A DNA stretch of 64,000 bases. Origin: Australimonas brisbanensis. Lineage in GTDB: Bacteria > Chloroflexota > Dehalococcoidia > Lucifugimonadales > Australimonadaceae. The DNA lies in NCBI GenBank assembly GCA_038147155.1, contig JAYQTA010000007.1, positions 1-64,000 on the forward strand, written 5' to 3'. Under the pieces are notes generated by a model that saw only the letters and a list, made by a program, of their open reading frames with translations, had not been told where the DNA came from and ran no database searches. Below are positions 34,254 through 43,627 of the stretch, one piece after another. A program made the translations under genes and the position numbers. Positions within the stretch are counted from its first letter, which is position 1, and the number at the start of each line of letters is the position of its first letter.

Positions 34254-35945
34254 ATGAAGCTGACGGGCGCACAGATGGTCTGCGAGAGCCTCCTGCGCGA
34301 GGGCGTGGAGGTCGTCTTCGGGCTGCCCGGCGGGGCCATCCTCCCCTTCTACCAGACGCTCCCGGAGTACCCGGCCCTTCGGCACGTGCTGGTGCGCCAC
34401 GAACAGAACGCGGGACACGCGGCCGACGCGTACTCACGCGCCTCCGGCAAGGTGGGCGTGTGCGTGGCCACCTCCGGCCCCGCCGCCACCAACCTGGTGA
34501 CCCCCCTGGCCACGGCCATGATGGACTCGGTGCCCATGATCGCCATCACCGGGCAGGTGCCGCGCGCGGCCATCGGGCGCGACGCCTTCCAGGAGACGGA
34601 CACCACGGGCATCACGCTGCCCATCACCAAGCACAACTACCTGGTGATGGACACCGCGGACCTGCCCCGGGTGATGAAGGAGGCCTTCCACATCGCCCGC
34701 ACGGGCCGTCCCGGCCCGGTGCTCATCGACCTGCCGCGCGATGTGCTGGAGGAGAGCGCCGAATTCGACTACCCCGACCAGGCGCGCATCCCCTCCTACA
34801 AGCCCACGCTGGAGGGCTCCACCCCCCAGGTGCGCAAGGCGGCGCGCGCCATTGCCCGCGCCAAGCGCCCGCTGATCCTGGCGGGCCACGGCGTGCTCAT
34901 CTCCGGCGCCTCCGCCGAGCTGCGCGCGCTGGCCGAGCGCGCCCAGGTGCCCGTCATCGAGACGCTGCTGGGCATCGGGAGCTTCCCCGGCGACCACATC
35001 CTCTACCTGGGCATGCCCGGCATGCACGGGCAGGCGCTGTGCAACTACGCCATCGACCAGGCCGACCTGCTGGTGGCCGTGGGCATGCGCTTCGACGATC
35101 GGGTGACGGGCAAGATATCGTCCTTCGCTCCCAACGCCGAGGTGATCCACATCGACATCGACCCGGCGGAGCTGGGCAAGAACGTGCGGGTGGACATCCC
35201 CATCGTGGGCGATGCGCGCCGGGTGCTGCACGCGCTCAACCGTGAGGTGGAGCAGGCGAGCCGCCCCGAGTGGCTGGCCGACCTGGAGCGCCTGCGCGCT
35301 GACCACCCCCAGCGCATCCCCAGCGGCGCGCGCCTCACGGGCGAGGCGGTGGTGGCCGAGTTGTGCGCGCTCACCGGAGGGCGCGCCACGGTGGTGACGG
35401 GCGTGGGCCAGCACCAGATGTGGGCCGCCCAGCACTACCGGTTCCTCGAGCCGGACCGCTGGCTCACCTCCGGCGGCCTCGGCACCATGGGCTACGAGGT
35501 GCCGGGCGCCATGGGCGCCGCCTTCGCGCGCCCTGACGAGCAGGTCTGGTCCATCGGCGGGGACGGCGGCTTCCAGATGACCCTCTCGGAGTTGGCCACC
35601 GTGGCCGAGCACCGGCTCAGGGTGCGGTTCATCATCCTCAACAACAACCAGTTGGGCATGGTGCGCCAGCTCCAGGACCTGTTCCACGAGCGCCAGCGCG
35701 TCGCCATCGCCTACACCGGTAACCCGGACTTCGTGAAGCTGGCCGAGGCCTACGGCATCTGGGCCCAGCGCGTCGAGGCCCCAGCAGGCGTGCGCGCGGC
35801 GCTGGAGGCCGCGGCGTCGGTGGACGGGCCGGCGCTGCTGGACTTCCGCATCGACCCTGAGGAGAACGTCTACCCCCACGTGCCCGCGGGCGGGAGCGTG
35901 GCGGAGATGATCGAGGCCCCGGCGTACGAGGGGGCGCGCTCATGA
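34254..35945 (+). CDS. ilvB: Acetolactate synthase, large (catalytic) subunit
   Basis: A 563-residue thiamine-diphosphate enzyme that condenses two pyruvates, or pyruvate and 2-oxobutyrate. Conserved features are FGLPGGAILPFY, the catalytic glutamate E50 in VRHEQNAGHAADAY, the FAD-binding middle domain (GMRFDDRVTG) and the ThDP/Mg motif G-D-G-G ending in NNN (IILNNNQLGM). It follows the T-box terminator by 24 nt. The stop overlaps ilvN by ATGA. Confidence 0.96.
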   Translation: MKLTGAQMVCESLLREGVEVVFGLPGGAILPFYQTLPEYPALRHVLVRHEQNAGHAADAYSRASGKVGVCVATSGPAATNLVTPLATAMMDSVPMIAITGQVPRAAIGRDAFQETDTTGITLPITKHNYLVMDTADLPRVMKEAFHIARTGRPGPVLIDLPRDVLEESAEFDYPDQARIPSYKPTLEGSTPQVRKAARAIARAKRPLILAGHGVLISGASAELRALAERAQVPVIETLLGIGSFPGDHILYLGMPGMHGQALCNYAIDQADLLVAVGMRFDDRVTGKISSFAPNAEVIHIDIDPAELGKNVRVDIPIVGDARRVLHALNREVEQASRPEWLADLERLRADHPQRIPSGARLTGEAVVAELCALTGGRATVVTGVGQHQMWAAQHYRFLEPDRWLTSGGLGTMGYEVPGAMGAAFARPDEQVWSIGGDGGFQMTLSELATVAEHRLRVRFIILNNNQLGMVRQLQDLFHERQRVAIAYTGNPDFVKLAEAYGIWAQRVEAPAGVRAALEAAASVDGPALLDFRIDPEENVYPHVPAGGSVAEMIEAPAYEGARS

Positions 35946-36502
35946 GCGTGGTGCAGACCCACACCATCAGCGCCCTGGTCAACGACCTCCCCGGCGTCCT
36001 GGCGCGGGTGGCGGGGTTGTTCAGCCGACGGGGGTTCAACATCTCCAACCTGTCGGTGGGCCACTCAGAGACGGCCGGTCTCTCGCGCATGACCTTCGTG
36101 GTCGAGGGTGACGAGTGGGTGGTGGAGCAGGTCACCAAACAGCTCTACAAGCTCATCGACGTGGTGCGGGTATCGGACATCTCCCACGAGCAGATCGTGG
36201 TGCGCGAGCTGGCACTGCTCAAGGTGAAGGCCACGGCGTCCACCCGCGCCGAGGTGGTGCAGATCGCCGACCTGTTCCGCGCCAGCGTGGTGGACGTGGC
36301 CGACGAGACGCTCATCATCGAGACCACGGGCGACGAGGAGAAGGTGGACGCGCTGGTCAAACTGCTCTCGCCCTTCGGCATCCGTGAGGTCATGCGCACC
36401 GGCAGGGTGGCCATGTCGCGCGGGTCCGCCGCGACGGGTTCGCGAGCGAGTCGCATCGGCTCCACCGAGGCCAGCGCGCCCGATACCGAAGTGGTGCCCT
36501 GA
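35942..36502 (+). CDS. ilvN: Acetolactate synthase, small (regulatory) subunit
   Basis: A 186-residue subunit with an N-terminal ACT domain (TISALVNDLPGVLARVAGLF, residues about 6-80) that binds valine for feedback inhibition, and a second ALS_ss C-terminal domain ending near residue 160. A 25-residue Ser/Ala-rich tail follows. The ATG overlaps the ilvB stop, giving coupled translation of the two subunits. Confidence 0.95.
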   Translation: MSVVQTHTISALVNDLPGVLARVAGLFSRRGFNISNLSVGHSETAGLSRMTFVVEGDEWVVEQVTKQLYKLIDVVRVSDISHEQIVVRELALLKVKATASTRAEVVQIADLFRASVVDVADETLIIETTGDEEKVDALVKLLSPFGIREVMRTGRVAMSRGSAATGSRASRIGSTEASAPDTEVVP

Positions 36503-36549
36503 GGGGCACGTTCAACACAGCAACAACACACAGGGGGGTGAGGAAGCAC

Positions 36550-37545
36550 ATGGCGACGATCTACTACGAGAAGGACACCGACCCGTCACTGATGGCGGGC
36601 AAGAAGGTGGGCATCATCGGCTACGGCTCGCAGGGCCACGCCCACGCGCTGAACCTGCGCGACTCGGGCGTCGAGGTGATGGTGGGCCTGACCGCGGGCT
36701 CCGCCTCCCGGGCCAAGGCCCAGGCCGAGGGCCTCACGGTGGACACCCCGGACAAGGTGGCCGCCGCCTGCGATGTCATCATGATCCTGGTCCCCGACCA
36801 GATCCAGGGCGTGGTCTACAAGGAGTCCATCGCCCCGCACATGACCAAGGGCAAGACGCTGATGTTCGCCCACGGCTTCAACATCCACTTCAAGGAGATC
36901 ATCCCGCCCGCCGACGTGGACGTGTCCATGATCGCCCCCAAGGCCCCCGGCCACCGGGTGCGTGAGGTGTACGCGGACGGCGGCGGCGTGCCCGCCCTGG
37001 TGGCGGTGCACCAGGACGCCTCCGGGAAGGCGCTGGCCAACGCGCTGGCCTACGGGTCGGCCATCGGCTCGGGCCGGGCGGGCATCGTGGCCACCACCTT
37101 CAAGGAGGAGACCGAGACCGACCTGTTCGGTGAGCAGTCCGTGCTGTGCGGCGGCGTCACCCAGCTGGTCAAGACCGGCTTCGAGACGCTGGTGGAGGCC
37201 GGCTACCAGCCGGAGATCGCCTACTTCGAGGTGCTCCACGAGCTCAAGCTCATCGTGGACCTGATGTACGAGGGCGGCATGGGCTACATGCGCTACTCCA
37301 TCTCCGAGACCGCCGAGTACGGCGACTACTCCCGCGGCCCGCGCGTGGTGGACGAGCACACCCGCACGGCCATGCGCCAGGTGCTCAAGGAGATCCAGGA
37401 CGGCACCTTCGCCCGCGAGTGGATGGCCGAGAACCACGAGGGCCAGCCCCGGTTCAAGGCGATGCGGGAGGAGAACTCCAAGCACGAGATCGAGACGGTG
37501 GGCGCCGAGCTGCGCCAGATGATGGGCTTCCTGAAGAAGCACTAG
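36550..37545 (+). CDS. ilvC: Ketol-acid reductoisomerase
   Basis: A 331-residue class I KARI that isomerises and reduces acetolactate with NAD(P)H. The N-terminal Rossmann motif is GYGSQGHAHALNLRDSG, and the knotted C-terminal domain has the Mg ligands in FKEETETDLFGEQ and the YFEVLHELKLI and SISETAEYGDY segments. GGGGTGAGGA precedes ATG 36550. Length and motif order are standard. It lies 47 nt after ilvN. Confidence 0.96.
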   Translation: MATIYYEKDTDPSLMAGKKVGIIGYGSQGHAHALNLRDSGVEVMVGLTAGSASRAKAQAEGLTVDTPDKVAAACDVIMILVPDQIQGVVYKESIAPHMTKGKTLMFAHGFNIHFKEIIPPADVDVSMIAPKAPGHRVREVYADGGGVPALVAVHQDASGKALANALAYGSAIGSGRAGIVATTFKEETETDLFGEQSVLCGGVTQLVKTGFETLVEAGYQPEIAYFEVLHELKLIVDLMYEGGMGYMRYSISETAEYGDYSRGPRVVDEHTRTAMRQVLKEIQDGTFAREWMAENHEGQPRFKAMREENSKHEIETVGAELRQMMGFLKKH

Positions 37546-37603
37546 GCCCATCGGCAGGAGTGAGCCCTCCGTGCAGGGCACGGAGGGAGCGAAGGAGGTT
37601 GAG

Positions 37604-39157
37604 ATGGAAGAGCGCGTTTTGATCTTCGACACGACGCTGCGCGACGGTGAGCAGTCGGCGGGCGCCGCCATGACCGTGGACGAGAAGGTGGAGATCGCCC
37701 GCCAACTGGAACGCCTGGGCGTAGACATCATCGAGGCGGGCTTCCCGATCTCCTCGCCGGGCGACTTCGAGGCGGTGCAGCGCATCGCCCGCGAGGTGCG
37801 CAAGACCACCATCGCGGCGCTGGCCCACGCCACGCCCGCGGCGGTGGACCGTGCCGCCGAGGCCCTGGCCGACGCGGCGCACGCCCGTATCCACGTGTTC
37901 ATCTCCTCGTCGGACCAGCACATCCAGCACCAGCTGCGCAAGAACCGCGAGGAGGTGGTGGAGCTGGCCGCCAAGGCCGTGGCCCGCGCCCGCGAGCACG
38001 TGGACGACGTGGAGTTCTCCCCCATGGACTCCTCCCGCACGGGCAAGGAGTTCCTGGCTATGATGGTGCGCGCCGCCGTAGACGCGGGGGCCACCACCAT
38101 CAACATCCCCGACACCGTGGGCTACGCGGTGCCGGAGGAGTTCGCCGGGCTGCTCACCTACCTGCGCGAGCAGGTGCCGGAGCTGGGCGATAGCGTGCGT
38201 CTGTCCGTCCACTGCCACGACGACATGGGCATGTCCGTCGCCAACTCCCTGGCGGGGGTCAAGGCGGGCGCCCGGCAGGTGGAGGGGTGCATCAACGGCA
38301 TCGGCGAGCGGGCGGGGAACACGGCGCTGGAAGAGGTCATCATGGCCCTGCGCACCCGGAAGGACTACTTCGGGGTGGACACGGGCGTGGACACCCGCCA
38401 GCTCTTCTCCACCTCCCGCCTGGTGAGCCAGGTCTCCGGCTTCGCCGTGCAGCCCAACAAGGCCGTGGTGGGGCGCAACGCGTTCCGGCACGCCTCGGGC
38501 ATCCACCAGGACGGCGTGCTCAAGGAGCGCACCACCTACGAGATCCTCGACCCGCAGGACGTGGGCGTGCCGCGCTCCGAGCTGGTGCTGGGCAAGCTCT
38601 CGGGCCGCCACGGCCTCAAGGCGCGCCTGGAGGAACTGGGCTACGCACTCAAGGACGAGGAGATGGCCAAGGTCTACGACTCGTTCAAGGAGCTGGCCGA
38701 CAAGAAGCGCGAGGTGACCGACCGCGACCTCATCGCCCTGATGGGCAACGAGCGGGCGGCCATGACCACCGAGACCTACACCCTGGACCACGTCCAGGTC
38801 TCCTGCGGCACGGGCACGGTGGCGACGGCGACGGTGCGCCTCATCGACCAGGCCGGCAAGTCCTACACCGACGCCTCCACGGGCACGGGCCCGGTGGACG
38901 CGGTGTACAAGGCCATCAACCGCATCGTGCTGGTGCCCAACGAACTGACGGAGTTCGCCGTGAACGCCGTCACCGAGGGCATCGACGCCGTGGGCCAGGT
39001 GAGCATCCGCATCGAGCAGAACGGGCGCTCCTACACCGGCCGCGGCGCGGACACCGACATCATCGTGGCCTCGGCCAGGGCGTACATGAATGCCCTGAAC
39101 CGGCTGCTGGCCATGGGCGATGTGACCCGCTCGCCCGAGGCTGCGGGGGCCGTCTAG
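37604..39157 (+). CDS. leuA: 2-isopropylmalate synthase
   Basis: A 517-residue enzyme that adds acetyl-CoA to 2-ketoisovalerate, the first committed step to leucine. The DRE-TIM barrel begins IFDTTLRDGEQSAGAAM; HCHDDMGMSVANS provides metal ligands; NGIGERAGN is typical. The C-terminal LeuA dimer/regulatory domain (from about residue 385) binds leucine for feedback. GAAGGAGG lies 6 nt before the ATG. Citramalate synthase and homocitrate synthase are the nearest alternatives, but length and operon favour leuA. Confidence 0.95.
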   Translation: MEERVLIFDTTLRDGEQSAGAAMTVDEKVEIARQLERLGVDIIEAGFPISSPGDFEAVQRIAREVRKTTIAALAHATPAAVDRAAEALADAAHARIHVFISSSDQHIQHQLRKNREEVVELAAKAVARAREHVDDVEFSPMDSSRTGKEFLAMMVRAAVDAGATTINIPDTVGYAVPEEFAGLLTYLREQVPELGDSVRLSVHCHDDMGMSVANSLAGVKAGARQVEGCINGIGERAGNTALEEVIMALRTRKDYFGVDTGVDTRQLFSTSRLVSQVSGFAVQPNKAVVGRNAFRHASGIHQDGVLKERTTYEILDPQDVGVPRSELVLGKLSGRHGLKARLEELGYALKDEEMAKVYDSFKELADKKREVTDRDLIALMGNERAAMTTETYTLDHVQVSCGTGTVATATVRLIDQAGKSYTDASTGTGPVDAVYKAINRIVLVPNELTEFAVNAVTEGIDAVGQVSIRIEQNGRSYTGRGADTDIIVASARAYMNALNRLLAMGDVTRSPEAAGAV

Positions 39158-39174
39158 GCCAACACCGAACCCAC

Positions 39175-39245
39175 CAGGGGCCGGGCGCGTGCTGCGCGCC
39201 CCGGCCCTGTGCCGTATCCTTGCCCCGCCCCTTGCGGGGCCGCCC
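39175..39245 (+). other. Hairpins in the leuA-leuC gap
   Basis: An imperfect stem of about 14 bp (39175-39209) and a small CCCCGCCCCTTGCGGGG hairpin (about 39223-39241) fill most of the 114-nt gap. There is no T-run, so they are more likely processing or stability elements than a terminator. TATCCT at 39215-39220 could be an internal -10 box. Confidence 0.35.
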
Positions 39246-39271
39246 GCTCCGGGCACCAGGAGGAAGCCGCC

Positions 39272-40669
39272 ATGGCCGGGAAGACGCTGTTCGAGAAGAT
39301 CTGGGACGCGCACGTCGTCCGCGAGGAGGCCGGCAAGCCCTCGCTGCTGTACGTGGACCTGCACCTGGTGCACGAGGTCACCTCGCCCCAGGCCTTCGAT
39401 GGCCTGCGCCTGGCGGGGCGCAAGGTGCGCCGCCTGGACCGCACCGTGGCCGTGGCCGACCACAACGTGCCCACCGCCGACCGCGACAAGCCCCTCACCG
39501 ACGAGGTGGCGGCGGCCCAGCTGGCGGCCCTCGCCCGCAACACCAGCGAGTTCGGCCTGGAGTACTTCGACATGGACTCGAAGGGCCAGGGCATCGTTCA
39601 CGTCATCGGCCCGGAGCAGGGACGCACCCAGCCCGGCATGATCATCGTCTGCGGCGACTCCCACACCGCCACCCACGGCGCGGTGGGGGCCATGGCCTTC
39701 GGCATCGGCACCTCGGAGGTGGAGCACGTGCTCGCCACCCAGTGCCTCTGGCAGGCCAAGCCCAAGACCATGGAGATCAGAGTCAAGGGTGCGCTCAAGC
39801 CCGGCGTCACGGCCAAGGACCTGATCCTGGGCATCATCGCCCAGATCGGCACCGGCGGCGGCGTGGGCTACGCCATCGAGTACACCGGTGAGGCCGTTCG
39901 TGGCCTGTCGATGGAAGGGCGCATGACGGTGTGCAACATGTCCATCGAGGCAGGCGCGCGCACCGGCATGGTCGCCCCTGACCAGGCCACCTTCGACTAC
40001 CTCAAGGGCCGCGAGCACTCCCCCCAGGGGGCCGAGTGGGACAAGGCAGTCGCTTACTGGAAGACCTTCGCCTCCGATGCGGACGCCAAGTTCGACAAGG
40101 TGGTGGAGTTCGACGCCTCGGCGCTGGAGCCGCAGGTGACCTGGGGCACCAACCCCGCGCAGGGGACCGGCGTGGGCGGGCGCGTGCCGCGCCCCGAGGA
40201 CCTGCCGGAGGCCGAGCGCGCCCCGCTGGAGAAGGCGCTCAGGTACATGGGCCTGGCGGGCGGTGAGGCCATCACCGACATCGCCATCGACCGCGTGTTC
40301 ATCGGCTCGTGCACCAACTCGCGCATCGAGGACCTGCGCGCCGCCGCCTCGGTGGCCAAGGGCCGGCACGTCGCCAAGGGCGTAAACGCCATGGTGGTGC
40401 CGGGCTCGTGGGTGGTGAAGCAGCAGGCCGAGGCCGAGGGGCTGGACAAGGTGTTCACCGAGGCCGGGTTCGACTGGCGCGAGGCCGGGTGCTCCATGTG
40501 CCTGGCCATGAACCCCGACCGGTTGGTGCCCGGTGAGCGGTGCGCCTCCACCTCCACCCGCAACTTCGAGGGCCGCCCGGGCCCCGGCGGGCGCACCCAC
40601 CTGGTCTCTCCGGAGATGGCCGCCGCCGCCGCCATCGCCGGGCACTTCGTGGACCACCGGAGCCTGTAA
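39272..40669 (+). CDS. leuC: 3-isopropylmalate dehydratase, large subunit
   Basis: A 465-residue aconitase-family subunit that isomerises 2- to 3-isopropylmalate with LeuD. The start KTLFEKIWDAHVV is typical of LeuC. Cluster-binding cysteines are in GSCTNSR and in the C-x-x-C of GCSMCLAMNPD. Substrate residues GDSHTATHGA are present. CAGGAGGAAG precedes the ATG. It is separated from leuD by 165 nt containing a hairpin-rich repeat. Confidence 0.96.
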   Translation: MAGKTLFEKIWDAHVVREEAGKPSLLYVDLHLVHEVTSPQAFDGLRLAGRKVRRLDRTVAVADHNVPTADRDKPLTDEVAAAQLAALARNTSEFGLEYFDMDSKGQGIVHVIGPEQGRTQPGMIIVCGDSHTATHGAVGAMAFGIGTSEVEHVLATQCLWQAKPKTMEIRVKGALKPGVTAKDLILGIIAQIGTGGGVGYAIEYTGEAVRGLSMEGRMTVCNMSIEAGARTGMVAPDQATFDYLKGREHSPQGAEWDKAVAYWKTFASDADAKFDKVVEFDASALEPQVTWGTNPAQGTGVGGRVPRPEDLPEAERAPLEKALRYMGLAGGEAITDIAIDRVFIGSCTNSRIEDLRAAASVAKGRHVAKGVNAMVVPGSWVVKQQAEAEGLDKVFTEAGFDWREAGCSMCLAMNPDRLVPGERCASTSTRNFEGRPGPGGRTHLVSPEMAAAAAIAGHFVDHRSL

Positions 40670-40679
40670 CCACAGCGGC

Positions 40680-40800
40680 TCTAGGTAGAGGGTGCAGGGG
40701 AGAGGGAATCTCTCCGTGCCGGGGTAGGGCCGCAGGCCGCAGGGCCGGGGGCGTGGGGCCGAAGGGCCCCGGAACGAGCCCCCTGCCGTCAAACGAGAAG
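40680..40800. repeat. Hairpin-rich mosaic repeat inside the leuC-leuD gap
   Basis: This block contains GGGCCGCAGGCCGCAGGGCC and GGGGCCGAAGGGCCCC hairpins and begins with TAGAGGGTGCAGGGGAGAGGG, similar to the second block of copy 1 near 12966. It shares style rather than long identity with the other copies. Since leuC and leuD are one operon, it must be transcribed. Confidence 0.6.
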
Positions 40801-40834
40801 GATGGGCGCACCGGATGCGCCACGGGAGGCATCG

Positions 40835-41422
40835 ATGGAACCGTTCAAGCAGCACACCGGCCTGGTCGCCCCCTACGACATGCCCAACGTGGACACCGAC
40901 CAGATCATCCCCGCCCAGTTCCTCAAGAAGATCGACCGCGTGGGCTTCGGGGAACTGCTCTTCCACGCCCTGCGCTACAACAAGGACGGCTCGCCCAACA
41001 AGGACTTCGTCCTGAACGACCCGCGCTACGCGGGCGGCACGGTGCTGGTAGCCGGGCCCCAGTTCGGCATCGGCTCCTCCCGTGAGCACGCCCCCTGGGC
41101 CCTCCAGCAGTACGGCTTCAAGGCCGTCATCGCCCCGTCCTTCGGTGACATCTTCAAGAGCAACTGCTACCAGAACGGGCTGCTGCCCATCGCCCTCCCC
41201 GAGGCCGACGTGCGCACCATCATCGAGCGCGCCCAAGAGCTGAAGGGCTACCAGGTCACCGTCGACCTGGAGGCCCAGGAGGTGCGCGATAGCGCGGGCC
41301 TGGCCGCCCACTTCGACATCGACCCCTTCCGCAAGCAGAACCTGCTCAAGGGGCTGGACGACATCGGCCTCACGCTCCAGAACGCCGACGCCATCGCAGC
41401 CTTCGAGAAGGCCCGCGGCTAG
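40835..41422 (+). CDS. leuD: 3-isopropylmalate dehydratase, small subunit
   Basis: A 195-residue aconitase swivel-domain subunit, the longer LeuD type. It has the MPNVDTDQIIPAQFLK start, GPQFGIGSSREHAPWAL (substrate loop) and FKSNCYQNGLLPI. It partners LeuC. GGGAGGCATCG precedes the ATG; the frame opens 11 codons earlier but that ATG lacks conservation. Confidence 0.95.
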   Translation: MEPFKQHTGLVAPYDMPNVDTDQIIPAQFLKKIDRVGFGELLFHALRYNKDGSPNKDFVLNDPRYAGGTVLVAGPQFGIGSSREHAPWALQQYGFKAVIAPSFGDIFKSNCYQNGLLPIALPEADVRTIIERAQELKGYQVTVDLEAQEVRDSAGLAAHFDIDPFRKQNLLKGLDDIGLTLQNADAIAAFEKARG

Positions 41423-41467
41423 ACCCGCCCACCTCACCACTTCCACCCACCTGCCCAGGAGGCCGTC

Positions 41468-42562
41468 ATGCCCAACTTCGACATCTTCGTGCTGCCCGGT
41501 GACGGCATCGGCCCCGAGGTGACGGACGCCTCCCGGCGCGTGCTGGACGCGGTGGGCGCCAAGGGCCGCCACACCTTCCGCTACACCGCCGACCTGGTGG
41601 GCGGTGCGTCCATCGACGCCCACGGCACCCCGCTGCGCGAGGAGACCGTCAAGTCGGCGCGCAAGGCCGACGCGGTGCTCTTCGGCGCCGTGGGCGGCCC
41701 CAAGTGGGACAACGCGCCCACCCGCCCCGAGGCGGCGATCCTGGGCCTGCGCAAGGCGCTGGGTCTGTACGCCAACCTGCGCCCGGTGAAGGTGTTCCCC
41801 GGCATGGAGGGGGCCAGCCCCCTCAAGAACGAGCGCGTGCGCGGGGCCGACCTGGTCATCGTCCGCGAGCTCACCGGCGGGCTCTACTACGGCAAGCCCA
41901 AGAAGCGCTGGGAGACGGCCTCCGGGCGCAAGGGCGTGGACACCGAGGTCTACTCCGAGAAGGAGATCGTGCGCATCCTGAAGGTGGGCTTCGAACTGGC
42001 CCGCTCGCGCCGCAAGCACCTGACCAGCGTGGACAAGGCCAACGTCATGGAGTCCTCGCGCCTCTGGCGGGCCCTGGCCATCGAGGTGTCCAAAGACTAC
42101 CCCGACGTGAAGCTGGAGCACCAGCTGGTGGACTCGTGCGCCATGCTGATCATCACCCAGCCCACGCGCTTCGACGTGATGGTGATGAGCAACATCTTCG
42201 GTGACATCCTCTCCGACGAGGCCGCCGTCCTCTCCGCCTCTCTGGGCATGCTCCCTTCCGCGTCCCTCGCCGGACTGCCGGCCTCCGGGGCCTCGCGGCG
42301 CAAGGTGCGCGGGCTGTATGAGCCGATCCACGGCACCGCGCCCGACATCGCGGGCTCCGGCAAGGCGAACCCCATCGGCACGGTGCTCTCCGCCGCCTTC
42401 ATGCTGCGCTACTCCCTGGGGCTGGCCGCCGAGGCCGACGCCATCGAGAAGGCCGTGGAGAAGGTGCTGCGCGACGGCCACCGCACCGCGGACCTGGCGG
42501 GGCCCGGCGGGGAGTTCTCCACCACCGAGCACATGACCGACCGCATCATCGCGGCCCTCTAG
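41468..42562 (+). CDS. leuB: 3-isopropylmalate dehydrogenase
   Basis: A 364-residue decarboxylating dehydrogenase giving 2-ketoisocaproate. Conserved segments: LPGDGIGPEVT, the GAVGGPKWDN loop, RELTGGLYYGKP, the catalytic lysine in VDKANVMESS, NIFGDILSDEAA with the metal aspartates, and YEPIHGTAPDIAGSGKANP for NAD+ binding. The last gene of the leucine operon, 46 nt after leuD. ilvD and the branched-chain transaminase are not in the window. Confidence 0.96.
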   Translation: MPNFDIFVLPGDGIGPEVTDASRRVLDAVGAKGRHTFRYTADLVGGASIDAHGTPLREETVKSARKADAVLFGAVGGPKWDNAPTRPEAAILGLRKALGLYANLRPVKVFPGMEGASPLKNERVRGADLVIVRELTGGLYYGKPKKRWETASGRKGVDTEVYSEKEIVRILKVGFELARSRRKHLTSVDKANVMESSRLWRALAIEVSKDYPDVKLEHQLVDSCAMLIITQPTRFDVMVMSNIFGDILSDEAAVLSASLGMLPSASLAGLPASGASRRKVRGLYEPIHGTAPDIAGSGKANPIGTVLSAAFMLRYSLGLAAEADAIEKAVEKVLRDGHRTADLAGPGGEFSTTEHMTDRIIAAL

Positions 42563-42615
42563 GCCGGGATGATGCCCCGTTTGCCACACATCGGGCCCCT
42601 CGCCAGGAGCGTGAC

Positions 42616-43341
42616 ATGGACCCGCTGATGGCGCTCGGCATCGGCGTTGCGGCGCTGGCCATGTCCATCCTGGGCGGGGTGGCGGGTATCGGCACGGCCA
42701 TCGGCATGATCCCCGTGCTCACCTTCGCCTTCGGCGTGCGCGAGGCGATCCCCATCATCTCGGTGGCGATGCTGTTCAACAACACCTCGCGCATGATCGC
42801 CAACTGGGACGCCATCTCCTTCCGGCCCGCCTGGTGGTTCATCGCCGGGGCCGTGCCCGCCTCCATCGCCGGGGCCGCCGTCTTCGCCAACGCGCCGGCC
42901 GAGATACTGGCACGCGGGCTGGGCGTGTTCCTGCTAGCGCTGGTGGTCTACCGCCACGCCCTCGTGGGCAAGGGCCTGCGCGTGGGCACCCGCGGGTTCT
43001 GGGGCGTGGGCACGGTGCACGGGTTCCTCGCCTCCATGTTCGGCGGCGCGGGGCCCTTCGGGGCGCACTTCTGGCTGGCCTACGGCCTCACCCGCAACGC
43101 CTTCGTGGGCACCACGGCCCTGGCCACCCTGTCCATCAACCTCACCAAGTCCATCACCTACGGCAAGTTCGCCCTGCTGGACGTGCGCTCGCTGCTCATC
43201 GCCACGGCCATCGGCGCCGTCATGACGGTGGGCGCGTTCATCGGGGGCAAGCTGGTCGCCCGCATGCCGGAGCGCGCCTTCGTGTACCTGGTGGAGGGCA
43301 TCATGGTGCTGGCGGGCGTGCTGCTCATCATCGGGGTGTAA
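42616..43341 (+). CDS. TauE/SafE family sulfite/sulfonate-type permease
   Basis: A 241-residue protein with about seven to eight transmembrane helices and two half-repeats, each starting with a glycine-rich segment (MSILGGVAGIGTAIG and GFLASMFGGAGPFG), as in TauE/SafE exporters of sulfite, sulfoacetate or related anions. Substrate unknown. It lies 53 nt after leuB and may ride on the leucine operon transcript or stand alone. Confidence 0.8.
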   Translation: MDPLMALGIGVAALAMSILGGVAGIGTAIGMIPVLTFAFGVREAIPIISVAMLFNNTSRMIANWDAISFRPAWWFIAGAVPASIAGAAVFANAPAEILARGLGVFLLALVVYRHALVGKGLRVGTRGFWGVGTVHGFLASMFGGAGPFGAHFWLAYGLTRNAFVGTTALATLSINLTKSITYGKFALLDVRSLLIATAIGAVMTVGAFIGGKLVARMPERAFVYLVEGIMVLAGVLLIIGV

Positions 43342-43344
43342 GCC

Positions 43345-43560
43345 CTTCCCCGGCTGCCTGCGGCAGCCTCATTCAAGGGGACACCCTGGGCGTCCTCCGA
43401 CGCCGAACCTCCGTCTACGCGCCCCCGGGGGCGCGGGGGCCAGGGCCCTTGGAACAAGGGCGCTCAACGTGGGGCCTGCGGCCCCGCTCGCTCCGCGCTC
43501 GCTCGAACCAGGGGACTCCCCTGCGGCCCCGCTCGCTACGCTCGCTCGACGGGGAGTTGT
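43345..43560. repeat. Mosaic intergenic repeat, copy 3
   Basis: The gap 43342-43627 is filled by palindromic units. 43376-43425 is an inverted, slightly altered copy of the block at 13003 and 44819. GCGCTCAACGTGGGGCCTGC with the following GGCCCCGCTCGC (43470-43500) recurs at 55135-55166 and, inverted, at 44700-44731. CGCTCGCTACGCTCGCTCGA matches the end of copy 2 (inverted). Nothing in it looks coding. Confidence 0.85.
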
Positions 43561-43627
43561 TGCGGCAGCGATGGCGTGCTGTCGGCTGCTATGCTGCGGC
43601 CTGCCCCACGGGGATCAGGAGGCGCGC

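Noticed and set aside
37454..42589. A 1711-codon open frame antisense to leuA-leuB
   Set aside because: It is an open shadow of four well-recognised genes, with low-complexity His/Gly/Val/Ala composition and no motifs.
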